Below are positions 1-11,500 of a stretch of DNA of 64,000 nucleotides, in pieces. The stretch is from Diplosphaera chodatii. Taxonomy: Eukaryota; Chlorophyta; Trebouxiophyceae; Prasiolales; Stichococcaceae. The stretch is from assembly GCA_032358165.1 (NCBI GenBank), contig JAALGY010000053.1:248001-312000 (forward strand), written 5' to 3'. Both the position numbers and the translations under genes were made by a program. Position 1 is the stretch's first letter. Each line of letters begins with the position of its first letter. The notes beneath the pieces were generated by a model, which was not told where the DNA came from, made no database searches, and saw only the letters and a program-made list of their open reading frames with translations.

Positions 1-1956
1 CGGAGTAGCAGGCGTGCTCGTGGTGCAGCCAGGCGTGCAGCGCCGCCAGGTCCGGCAGACTCGCCGCCGTCTTGCGCCACGCTGCCAGCGAGGCCTGAGC
101 AGCAGGCCGGTCAGGACCATTTCAACGATCAACAACCCAGGAGCCTGTGACTGCGGCATCAGGCCAAAGGCCTGGGAGCTGTTCGAACAGCAGAGACAGC
201 TCAAGCGCCCTTGCAAATGCTCATCCTGCTGACACTGCATGGCGGGGCACCACGGGAAGAAGGCTTCCAAGGAAGCATGAGCAAGCCCTGCCACTTGACT
301 CATCCCATATCCACCCCAGCAGGTGATGTTTGGAGGGACGCACCGCTTCGCGCGACCTGCGCGCCTCCAGCACCTCTTGTGGGAAGGCGCCCTCGTCTGA
401 CGCTGCGTGGAAGCTGAGTTGGAACCTGTGCAAGCAGCAACTGTGGATGTTGATAATGCCTGCAACTGCCTGTGTGGTACACGCGCCAGATCAAAAAGAG
501 TCCTCAAGAGCAAAGAGTTTGCAACCAGCTGCCGCGAGGTCTGCCCCACCTGTCAGGGTCGCCCCATAGCGCTGTGCCGGCCAGGCTGAAGCAAGTCTCG
601 AAGATGGCGCGGCTGCGCGGCATGTGGAAGTCGCTGGTCACCACCCCCAGCCGCCTGCAGGGTGCGCAGCATTTCTTAGCACCAATATTGATTGGCTACC
701 CTGTGGCAGCTGGGGGCGAGATACTGGCGTGGCAAATGTATATGCTGATGCGCCTGCCAGGTGTCTGGCAGCTCTGTTGGTATACTACGGCTGTGCTGCA
801 GCGGCTGCGGCTCGCATGGTATAGGAGTATATACAAGACGGTGCTCACCTCACCTCCAGCCTGCTGGTACCGCGTGTATCATGGCTGCAAAGTACCCATT
901 GCCGATCGTGTCATAGCTGGACGCCTCCTTCAGAAGGTGCCTAGCATCCACCCCCTGCACAGGTGGGGCATGATGTGTGCGTGATGTTGAGTGTTGAGCA
1001 TTGATGCGCCGGAGTTCGATTTGGTACACAGTTGTGCACGCCCGGTACAATACGCACCAAATGTACTGAAGCATCAACAGTCGCAGCAAAGTGACAAACA
1101 CGCCAGCTGGACAGAGGGAGAAGGCTTGCAAGCGTGCAGCAGCGGAGGTGCAGGTGGCGTATTGCTTACAAACATGTACCATGGTAACATGTCCACTGAT
1201 CATGTTACCTGGGCGCGCAGGAAGTCGGCGAGCTCGGAGCCCTCGTGCAACACGAAGCCCGACGGCCGAAGCACCGGCGGTTTGTGGGGCGTGCCGCCGC
1301 CCAGGCACACGATCGGCGTGGCTGGCGACTCTGCAGGATCATGCAGTGAAGGCGGCTGGCATGCCGAGACCGCTTCCGAACAGTGCTGTGCACCTAAAGC
1401 CTTAGATCGATAAGAGCAACTGCATGGAACAAGGGACAGCCTACAGAAGGGGTCACCCCCATGCCCTGATCTGACAAACCCTGCACTAATGCGTTCCTGC
1501 ATTGATGTTCGGGTCAATGTGACCGTGCAGCTGCTGATGTCTCCTGCTGCTTGCACCTTGGGCGCGCTTGATGTCGAGCGCAGCCTCGGTCCGCCGCCGC
1601 ACCCACTCGTGCAGCTTGCCATCTGGTCGCTGACCACCTTGCACAAAGGGAGATGTCTATGTGACACGGATCTGTTGGCACTCAGACAGAGAGGTCGACC
1701 TTCGCAAAGCATTATGACAGCCTCTGTGCCAGCATGGTACAGGCTGCCTGAATGGCGCACCCGCCAAGATGAAGACCGCATCCAGGTCTCGCGGCACCGG
1801 GTCTGAGCCGGGCGTCAGCCACCGGATGCCTGAGACTTGCTCGGTGGACTTGCAGCGCGCTGTCTGCCTGAGGGTCCGTGCTCTGAAGGGGCGTGCGGCA
1901 TGGCACCCGTGCCGGTGCATTGGTAGGCGCATGGACGCCATCACGCGCAGCGACAT
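1..1956 (-). CDS. DUF218 (YdcF-like) family protein, 3' end cut by window edge
   Basis: Exons, in order of translation, are 1761-1956, 1557-1637, 1209-1330, 854-954, 550-654, 344-425 and 1-94; the last runs off the window. All junctions are GT-AG and in phase. The N-terminus begins MSLRVMASMRLPMHRHGCHA and is rich in Arg and Ser with few acids, so a plastid or mitochondrial transit peptide is likely. The DUF218 core follows: DAVFILAGG, then IVCLGGGTPHKPPVL, SSYDTIGNGYF and VVTSDFHMPRSR, which fit the conserved glycine-rich and TSDFHxPRA segments of the family. Plant DUF218 proteins of this form have no firm function, and bacterial YdcF-type proteins are only loosely characterised. The ATG at 1956 is the first in its frame. 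The gene is divergent from the helicase gene. Family assignment is confident; the stop codon is not visible. Confidence 0.88.
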
Positions 1957-2535
1957 TTTGGGCCAGGAATCTACTGCCAATCCATTGTCACGCTGTCAAG
2001 AGTTCATACAGATCTCACGGTCTGACGGCCGCATGCGTGATACCGAGCCAGAGTCTGATGGCCGTCCATTGCCTAACTGCTTGCAGCTCAAAAGCACAAT
2101 CAGAGAATGCACCAGGCCATGCAATTCGCTGTGCTGCTGTATTGCAATCTCCATCGATCTTTGCACAAAGTGCTGAAAGCAGTTGTGGCAGCTGAAGCTG
2201 ACATGCTGTCTGTCAGACCTGCACGTGAGCAGCCATCAGCAAGTGCAATTGTGCAGCATGCACGACTGCCGTCACTTTGCGCCTCAGCATGGACGTGTGA
2301 CATACACGATGTAGGTGTGGGGGCCAATGCAACAGCAGCATGCTGATGTAGAAACAGCGTGCGTTGTTGCGATAGCTGCGCATCTGCAGCCATCAGCTGC
2401 ATGCACTGATCTGATCCCGTGTGTGCCACGCGATGCGCAACAATGACAACAAGCAACGGCTGTGCCATGAATGAATGATCGTGAAAGTCTGGTCGTTGCA
2501 TATTGACAGCATCAGACGACGGGCCGCCTGCCGCC
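1957..2535. other. Divergent intergenic region
   Basis: 579 bases lie between the start codons of the DUF218 gene (-) and the helicase gene (+), so this should hold both 5' UTRs and promoters. I see no convincing coding exon, RNA gene or long repeat. The open frames here are short and lack splice-consistent extensions. Confidence 0.6.
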
Positions 2536-5500
2536 ATGGGCGGCATCACGAATCGGGAGGAGAAGAAGAAGAAGAACCACGTCGTCAGGTGCCGCTGCTG
2601 GTGAAGTGTCGAACCCCAGGACACGGTGCTGCCTGAGTGCATCGCAGGGTCGTGGTACATCTGGTGCTTATAATTCTACCGCACGCAGCTCGGGCGGTGG
2701 TGGTGGCACCAAGGGACCATCAATGGTCGACAAGCGGCTGCAGGAGCAGAAGTGCCCCTTCTGCGAGCGCATCTTCAAGCAGGTGAGCACGTCCGCTCTG
2801 ACCAGAATCAGGACGCACTGCAACTCGAAGCATTCACAATCACAGTGGAGCGCTGCCAGCAGCATCACGCGTGCCGGCGTCGCATGCAGCCCAACCGCTA
2901 CAAGGAGCACATCCAGAACAAGCACGCTGAGGAGGCTGCGGCGGATGGCGGCGGCGACGCTGCAGCATCCGAGCAGCAGGTATGTGCTGGAGCAGCATGA
3001 ACGTCGGCATCTGAGGCGCAGATGGCCAATGCATGCCCCAGAATGCAAGTTGACAAGGGCACAGCTGCTGCACACGCCTCCGGAACAGCTGCTTGTGTGT
3101 CTCTGCGCAGCCGTCGGCACAGCCGGAGAAGGGCAGGATGATGGAGGTGGGGAGCAGCGCGGGGTACTACACCAGCAAGTCGCCGCAGATGATTCTGCAC
3201 GAGTGGTGCCGCCGCCAGAACCGGCCCAAGCCGCGGTACAAGGTGCTGCCCGGCGAGGACGGCCAGTTCCGCTGCAAGGTGGGGACCTGCCTCCCCACAA
3301 TCGCCTCTTGTCCATCGTTGCCACGACGCCATTGCAATGCAGACTCCTGCCACACCCCGCTGCCGAGCAGGGTCGCCGAGCTCGCCGCAGGCATGGTTTC
3401 CACTCGATCACTGGCGGCACCCTGCTGCGCAACCCGGCTGCGCGAGCTGCTGCCGGCCTGCGACTGCTGCTTCCTGCTGCCCGCAGGTGGTGCTGCCGGA
3501 CAAGGACCGCGCCGATGCCGATGTGGTGGTGTTCCTGGCCGAGGAGCACGCCGCGCGCGACGACACCGAGGCGCAGCAGCGCGGCGCGGTACGGACTCCC
3601 TGAAGACTTTGCAGTGCTGCACAGTGTGCTGGCTCGCCGGCACTCCGGGCAGGACGCGCCCTGCATCTGGGCCCGGCTGGCGCTCCCCTCACACGGGCGC
3701 TGACGGCCGGCGACTGGACATGCTAAGTCGAGTCGGTGTGCACCGTCTACACATAGGTTGATGCCCTCAGCTCAAACCAAAGCTGGTGTCGGCTGCCAGG
3801 TGGCTGCGCTGGCGGGGCTGGCGCGCGACCTGCCGCTGGAGCGGGTGCTGCCGTCGGAGTTCCGCCCCCTGTTCCAGTCCATCAAGGACGAGGTGCATGT
3901 GGCGCCTGCCGAGTGCGCAGACGACAGTCAGCGGGCACACATGACACCTGGCCACATGCCTTGCGACCGCCATCACTTCTGGAAGTGTGCTCTGCCTGAG
4001 GCGTCTGACAAAGTCGCATCATGCTCAGAACAAGGCAAGGGCGGAGCGTGCAGCGGCGCGGGCGGCTGCCGAGGAGCAGCGGCGGCAGCGGGAGCGTGCA
4101 AAGCGCGCTGCCGAGGTGCGGAGCACCAGCAGCTCGCGGGATGGCTTGTGTCGTCGCATCCTGCCGGTCACCCATGTTGATGCGCTTGGACAGGCCTCCG
4201 GCGACCAGAGGTGCACGGTGTATCCGCCAAGCTGTTGAGCAGATGGAGTGGTGTACGCACAGCGAGGGCAGGTTGGACTGCATCTGCTCCGTGTGCAGGC
4301 GCGGCGGCCGGCGGCCAACGTCATCATGTCGGACGCCCAGCGGCGCGCCGTCGACCTGGCGCTGGCGTCGGCACGGGAGCAGCCCCTGAACCCCGGCGGC
4401 GGCGCCGACGGTGACGCGGCTGGCGCCGCCGCAGCGCAGGGGCCAGGCACCCAGCCGGCGGACGCTGCAGAGGAAGGTCAGACGCCCTTGGCATACTTGC
4501 AGTCTGTAGCCTGCCATCCGGGCGGCAATGGCAGTGGCGCCCCTCATGCGGATCTGTTAGGCTGACAGTTTGTGGTGCCGGGGCCTCTGCCGTGTGCGAC
4601 ACCCAGCACTCGTGTCATGGCCTACAAATGCTTCCTGCAGGCGTGGAGGACCTTGTGGCGCAGCTGCAGCGGCTGGGCTTTGCCAGGGCCGACGCCAGGC
4701 GGGCGCTGGCGACCATGCGGGACTCCAGTCACGGGAACGAACCCACCAGCGCCGTCAGCAGCGCCAACGACGCGGCGGCCACCACCTCGCCGTACGGCGC
4801 GCACACCACCGCGCGGGGCCAGCGCGCGGTCGCGGCGGCGCTCGACTGGCTGTGCGTGCACCTGCCTGAGGCCGCGCTGCCGGCAAAGTATGCAGCAGGT
4901 GGGCGCAGTTGATACCAGCAGCACGGGGCATCAAGGCTCCAGCGCCACATTTTGATAAGGAGTCTCTCCGCAGACTGGACTGTCTTGGTGGCCTCGTTGT
5001 GAGCGGACTGCACATCCCCCCACCACAACTTTACAAATCACGACCAGTGTGGCGGAGCGTCAGCTTGCGTTGTCCAGGTGCCAGCAGCCGGCCGGTCAGC
5101 ATTCTGCAACGCGGCAACGGCGCCTCCGCTGGCTCGGCGTCAGACCTGGACGGTGATGCCACAGCAGACGACCCTTACATAAGGTGCGTGTCTCGTCTAT
5201 CCACGGGCGCTCTTCCTTGCAAACATGCTGCACTCCATGCCATGTGCCATTCTGCTCCCGTGCACCACGTTTGCGGCAGCACAGCACAAAGCATCGTGTG
5301 CAGTGCACCGGCACATGGAAGCTTCGTACCTGTTTCAGGTGGCTGGCAGCTGCGGGCTACCCAGCAGCGGAGGCGGCGGCGGCGCTGGCCGCCAGCGGCG
5401 GCGACCGCGACGCGGCGCTGCTGAGCCTCTACTCCGCATGGACTGGTGCGCTTGCATGCAGCGCTGCGCAGCGTTGCTGCGCCGCGTGACCGTGTCATCA

Positions 5501-8500
5501 CGCACTTGTTGACATCAAACAGTCTGCGAAGTCGCAACAGCTACATCGATGTTGACGACGCTGCTGCTCGCACTTCATATGCTGCACAACTGTATGGTAC
5601 TGCAGCTCAGCGCTTGGAGGGGATCATGTCAGAACAGCCTTGACAGATGGCCAGCATACACAGGGCTGGAGGGCACATCCTTCGTATGACAAGCTGCACC
5701 AGCTGCAGCCCGATGTGCCGCAGGCAGCTCGACGGCCGCGGCCGCTGGCGCCGCAGCCGCGCAGCCGTCGCAGGAGTGGCAGGAGGAGCGGGAAGCGCTG
5801 GAAGCGATCCACGGCGACGGCGTCGCCTTCCCGTCGCCCGCCGAGACGCTGGTGTCGCTGCCGCTGCCGCCTGAGGCGGCCGCGGTGCTGCGCATGCGAC
5901 CAGAGGTACGGCGCGACTCCGTAACTTCACGCCAGATCCTCCTGGTGGCCTGTCGGCGCAACAGCCTCTTGATGCCATCCGCGATGCATCCCATGCCACG
6001 CGGTGCCTCTGCATCCCTTTCAGCAGGCAGTGTGCGGTGTTTGTCAAGAGGTACACACCTCGGCGCAGGAGCTGCAGCCGCTGACGCTGGACTTCCGGAT
6101 ACCGCCTGCTGGTGCCTATCCGGAAGCGCCGCCTGTCATCTGTGTCAGGTGTTCAAACGTCCTACGCTGCGTTGACAGCATAGCGTGGTTTCCCTGCCAT
6201 TCTCAAGTACTGCATGTGTGGCCGCTACTGCCAGCTGTGCCCTGTACTGCTGCAACCGGGAGGCGGCATCTGGCTTGATTACCACCATCTGGACATCGCA
6301 GGTATGTTCCATGACGCACCGCATGCGGTAACGCCGGCTGAATGCTGGTGGTGTAGGTGCAGCAGTCTGGCAGCGCCGCAGCTGCTGCGGCTCACGCAGC
6401 ACCTGGCAGCCTGCGCCGCCGATGCCACAGGGCAGCCGATGCTGCACGACCTGGCGTTGGCTGCTGGCGAGTGGCTGGCAGATCCGCGGCAGCTGGGGTC
6501 GAATGCGCCGCCCAGGAAGCCGGAAGGCGGGGCGGAAGCAGACGGCGGCAGCGGGCAGGCCCTGCAGCACGTCGACCAGGTGCTGCAATGCAGGCATCGC
6601 GCTGAGCGCGTTGCTTGTGGGGTCATTCCATTGCTGGTCCCATGATGGGTCTGTATGATGGCACGCTGGAAGTATATGGCAGACATGGCAGGCATGTGGA
6701 GGCTAGGCTGGCGATGACTGATCAAGCTGTGACATGGGCTGCTGCCTTTGCAATCTCAGGTGGCGGAACAGCTGCATCGGGCGCAGGCGACGACAGGCAG
6801 CACGCAGCCGCTGCAGCGCCCCAGGGGCCACAAGCAGCAGCAGCAGCGGCGGCAGCCCGAAGTGGATGTCAGTGCGGAGAGTCGGCGCCTGGCGGAGGAA
6901 GCGGCGGCGGCGGCGGCGGCCCCAAGACTGAAGGGCATGCGTGCCACGCGGGCGGCGCTGCCGGCGGCAAACGCGAAGGATGCGGTGCTGCAGGAGCTGC
7001 GGGCACATCAGGTGCTCGTCATCAGCGGCGCAACAGGTGCGGGCAAGCATGACCCACGAGGGTTTGTGGGGTTGCCTCGCAACTCCCTACTTGAAGCGTT
7101 GGGACTGTTGGCAACTGCACTGAGTATGGTTCTGAGCCTTTCTCCAGAACCATGGTGCATCCCTTTGCCGACAGTCCAGCATGGGACGCAGACTCGAGGG
7201 CGGCGGGGGTGGTATGTCAGGCCATGGCTGCACACGAAGGGCACGGACGGCGCTGCTCAGCTGCAGCCAACCACACGAGCCCGAGCCCCGAGCCGCGTGC
7301 GCTGCAGGGTGCGGCAAGTCGACGCAGGTGCCCCAGTTCGTGCTGGAGGACGCGGTGGCACGCGGCGCGGGCGGCGCCTGCAACATCGTCGTCACGCAGC
7401 CCCGCCGCATCAGCGCCACCGGGCTGGTGGGTCCAGCCTCCATCCGTGCGGCCTGGGAAGAAGTGTATTACAATGCCGGTCAATCGACTCCACAGCTATG
7501 CAGCCCCATGTACGCCTTTTGACTGAGCTGCCGCAGCGAAGCTGAGGCGTCATGACCGTGGCACAACACGAGCCTTGCTTCGTTCCAAACTGTTACCCGT
7601 GCGTGGTATACCTACAGGCGCACCGGGTGGCGGCGGAGCGGGGGGAGGCGGCGGGTGGGGTGGTGGGGTACTCGGTGCGGCTGGACAGCCGCCGCTCGGC
7701 ACGCACCCGCCTCCTGTTCTGCACCACAGGCGCGCGCTGCCCTGGCTCTGATCGCTGTCTACACCCCTGGTTGCTGTTGCTGATAGAGGCAAAGTCGGTG
7801 AACCCACGGCACCGACTTAGGCGCCAACAAGTTCTGACGTATGTTTCGAGCTGCCGACGAGAGAAACCCGTCAATATGGGCACTGTGAGTGCCTCCTGCA
7901 GGCGTGCTGCTGCGGCGGCTGCTGGGCGACCCGGGGCTGGCCGGCACCACGCACGTCGTGGTGGACGAGGTGCACGAGCGCAGCGTGGATTCCGACCTGC
8001 TGCTGCTGCTGCTGCGGGACCTGCTGGGCTCGGGGCGCGCGCGCGGCCTGCGGCTGGTGCTGATGAGCGCCACCGCCGACGCCGACGCCTTTGCGCGCTA
8101 CTTCGACTCGGCGCTCGGCGGCGAGGCGAGCAGCGCCTGGACATATCCTCGACACGTCGTGTTCAACCAAACTCCCACACAGTTGGGATTTGGGGAGTTG
8201 ATGGCAGATGGAGCTCTCTCGTTCGCAGCCTGTGAGCGGGGGGTCTCATCAGCAACTAGAGGGTGTGATCACAGCGGGTCACTTGCTGACGCTGTTTCGG
8301 TGGTGGCATGCAGGGCTCGGCCGGCGTCATCACCATTCCGGGCTTCACGCACCCCGTGCGCGACCTGTTCCTGGAGGACGCCCTGGAGCAGACCGGCTTC
8401 GTGGTCGGCCGCAGCAGCAAGTGGGCCGCTGCCAGGAAGCCCGCTGCCGTGGCGCCCAAGGTTAGCGTCGCCCAAGCGCTCTCAGCTGTGCGGTGCCGGC

Positions 8501-11500
8501 GACGTCCGTCGTCATGCAGCCGCACTCACCAGCGCTTTGCACAGCAACCCTCGTCAGGTGGCACCCGGTCAGAGCACGACCTTGTGGCCGCGGCAGCTGC
8601 GGTTGCGGCCGGAGCTTGCATGCTTCACCATCGTCATGCTGCGTGGCGCAGGAGGCTGCGGACAAGCTGGCGGCATATGCGGGGTACAGCGGGAAGCGGG
8701 CGGCAAAGCACGCAGCGGCACCGGACGCTTGGGATGCGGAGGAGGAGCCCGAGTCAGAGGTAGGGCATACGAAGACGCTACTGATGACGAACGAACATCG
8801 AGGGCGCAGCAGGTTATCCCTGTTCACATGTGGGTGCACATTGGGGATGCGTCCTGGGGTGCCCAGCGTGGATGGCTGCACCGACAGACCTGAGCTGTGA
8901 TCCAGGGTGTGCCGGTTTCTGCACCCGCAGGAGCTGCCGGAGAGCTGGGACGCAGACGGCGGCGCGCCCGACGGCGGCATCGGCGGCAGCGCGCTGCGGG
9001 GCGGCTCCCGGCAGGCGGCCTACAGCGAGCGCACGATGCAGTCGCTGGAGGTGTGTGTGTGTGTAACTCTCATGTTGTAGGGAGCAAACCCTTTTACTGC
9101 AGCTGTCTGCTCCCACAAAGTAACGTACACAGCATTGTGGCATGCCATACTGTTCCAAAGGTGTGCAAAAGCTCGAAACGCTGGGTGTGTGCGCTGACGG
9201 CGATGGCTGACGAACAGCGGTTCTGGCTCCCCTCTGTCTGCAGAACATCGACGAGGCGATGCTCAACTACGAGCTGGTGGAGCAGCTGGTGTGCCACATC
9301 GTCGAGGCGGAGGCGGCGGGCGGCCCCGGGGCGCTGCTAAACCCTGGCGACCGGGCGGCGGCGCAGGCGGCGGCGGGCTCCGGCGGCGCCATCCTGGTCT
9401 TCATGCCGGGCGCCGCCGAGATCGACCGCACGGTGATCGCCGGCGCTGCTGGCTTGTAGCTGGCAAACTGCCCATGTGCAGATCCAGAAGCAGCCTGATG
9501 TCACCACGACATGACAATGAGCCCTGACCGTCCGAGGGCCAATGGTTGCTCAATGCCATATAGGCGTGCCGTCTCTGCTGCGCAGTTGTGCGGTGGCAAG
9601 TCCCCACGATACAGACAGCCCTGGCTTCCATGCAGCTCGAAGAGCTCGAGATGACCCAATACCGTGTTGTCAGGCCGTGCTGATCTGCCCGCAGATCCGG
9701 GCGCTGCAGAAGTCGCGGCAGCTGGCAGAGCTCACTGCGGGCGGCCCCGGGCTGTGGCTGCTGCCGCTGCACGGCGGCCTGCCGCCGCAGCAGCAGCAGC
9801 GCGTCTTCGACCGCCCGCCCCCAGGGGTCCGCAAGGTGAGCACAGCATCCCACATTGCGACGCTGCAGCCTTCCCGGCAATGCTGACCAGCAAGCGTTGC
9901 AGCATGCAATGCTGTGGGCTTCATGTCGAAGACATTGTCTGCTGTGCATGAAATAGACACTGGTACAACAAGTTCGTGCCACAGCTATGAAGCGTCTTGC
10001 GTGCGCAGATCGTGGTGGCGACCAATGTGGCGGAGACGTCCATCACCATCGACGACGTGACCGCTGTCATCGACACCGGCCGCGTCAAGCAGACGGGCTA
10101 CGACCCCGCGCGGGGCATCGCCGGCCTCCAGGTGAGCGCGACCTCATGATGCTGTCCCCACAGCCTGGGGCCCTGCCTCGCCGTGCCAAAGCTCTGGCGG
10201 TCGGCCTCCTGCTGGAGAGCACCATGCTTGTCCAGTGTCTCTTTGGCAGCACGCCCGTTTCCCGCATGTCCAGGACAGCGGCAGCACAATGGCGTCTGTA
10301 CAACCATGTGCCACACAGCAAGGTGGTTTCTTTGGTATGAGGTGTGTGCGAGGTTGCTGCCGCTGCATCAGGCCGCTCGTCTGTGTCACCACAGGAGACG
10401 TGGGTCAGCCAGGCTGCGGCGCAGCAGCGGCGGGGGCGCGCCGGCCGCGTGCGGCCCGGCATCTGCTTCCGCCTGTTCTCCCGCGCCACCTGGGCCATGC
10501 TGCAGGCATGTTGCTTGCACGTTATATCGATATGATTGGCCGGCACGAGCCAACACTGTCTCACTACAGCAGCGCACAGCAATGCTGCACCCTGCCACAC
10601 AGTGCAGCATTGCCTTGCGTCAGACTGCCCTGCTCTGAGGTCCCTCTTGCACCGTAATGCCTCGATATCTCCGCAGTGACATACTGAAGATAGATGCCCA
10701 CATCCTGTGGCAGAAGCAATGCATCCACATCCTGCTGCAAAGTGATGCATGCGTGCCGGTGGGCACACTGGATCACTGTTCCGGAGGAATGACAGTCTGA
10801 GGGCCCGGTGCTTGCAGAGGCAGCAGCCGCCGGAGCTGCTGCGGGTGCCGCTGGAGGGGGTGGTGCTCACCGTCAAGGCGACCTTCGGGGACGCGGCCGG
10901 CGCCGACGCCACGCTGTGCCGCGCGCTGACGCCGCCGGAGCAGGCCGCCGTGGCCGCCGCCGTCGCCAACCTCAAGGTGGGCGCAGCCCCGTCATGTGTG
11001 CCGAGGCACATGCACAGGCGTTGACATACATGTCAATGTTGTAGGGACATCAGTAGTTGTGTATCGTGCCAGTACTCGACAAATGTTGCATGGAAGTGTG
11101 GTGTTGCGTCATACCCATCTCTCGATCTTGCTGATGCCTCCTTTAGGTGACTGCTCTGCTATCAGCAAGTGTCTCCTGACAAGGCTGTACCCGCCATCGG
11201 CTATATGATGCATGCAACTGCAGGCGATGGGGGCGCTGGGGGCAGCGGAGGAGGTCACACCCCTGGGGGAGCACCTCACGGCGATGCCCGTGGACCCCAG
11301 GCAAGCACCGTAGATCGGAGATGTGATACATGCTTCTGAGGGAAGCACATGTGACGTGATCATTACCTGGCGGTTCTCCGGCATTGAGACAGCCGCGCTG
11401 CACCGAAATCATGCATGCGAAACAAAGCTGCAGCCAGCAGGCAGTGGCCCGTCGCAAGGTCCTGACAGGTCAAGGTCCCGACAGGAAGCGCGGGGTGGCA

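Noticed and set aside
2100..2660. 186-codon minus-strand open frame in the DUF218/helicase intergenic region
   Set aside because: It overlaps the first helicase exon and has a phenylalanine run from the antisense lysine codons of that exon. No family similarity.
10085..11011. 308-codon open frame antisense to the helicase gene
   Set aside because: It overlaps conserved helicase exons and introns on the other strand. Long antisense frames are expected at this GC content, and its protein matches nothing.
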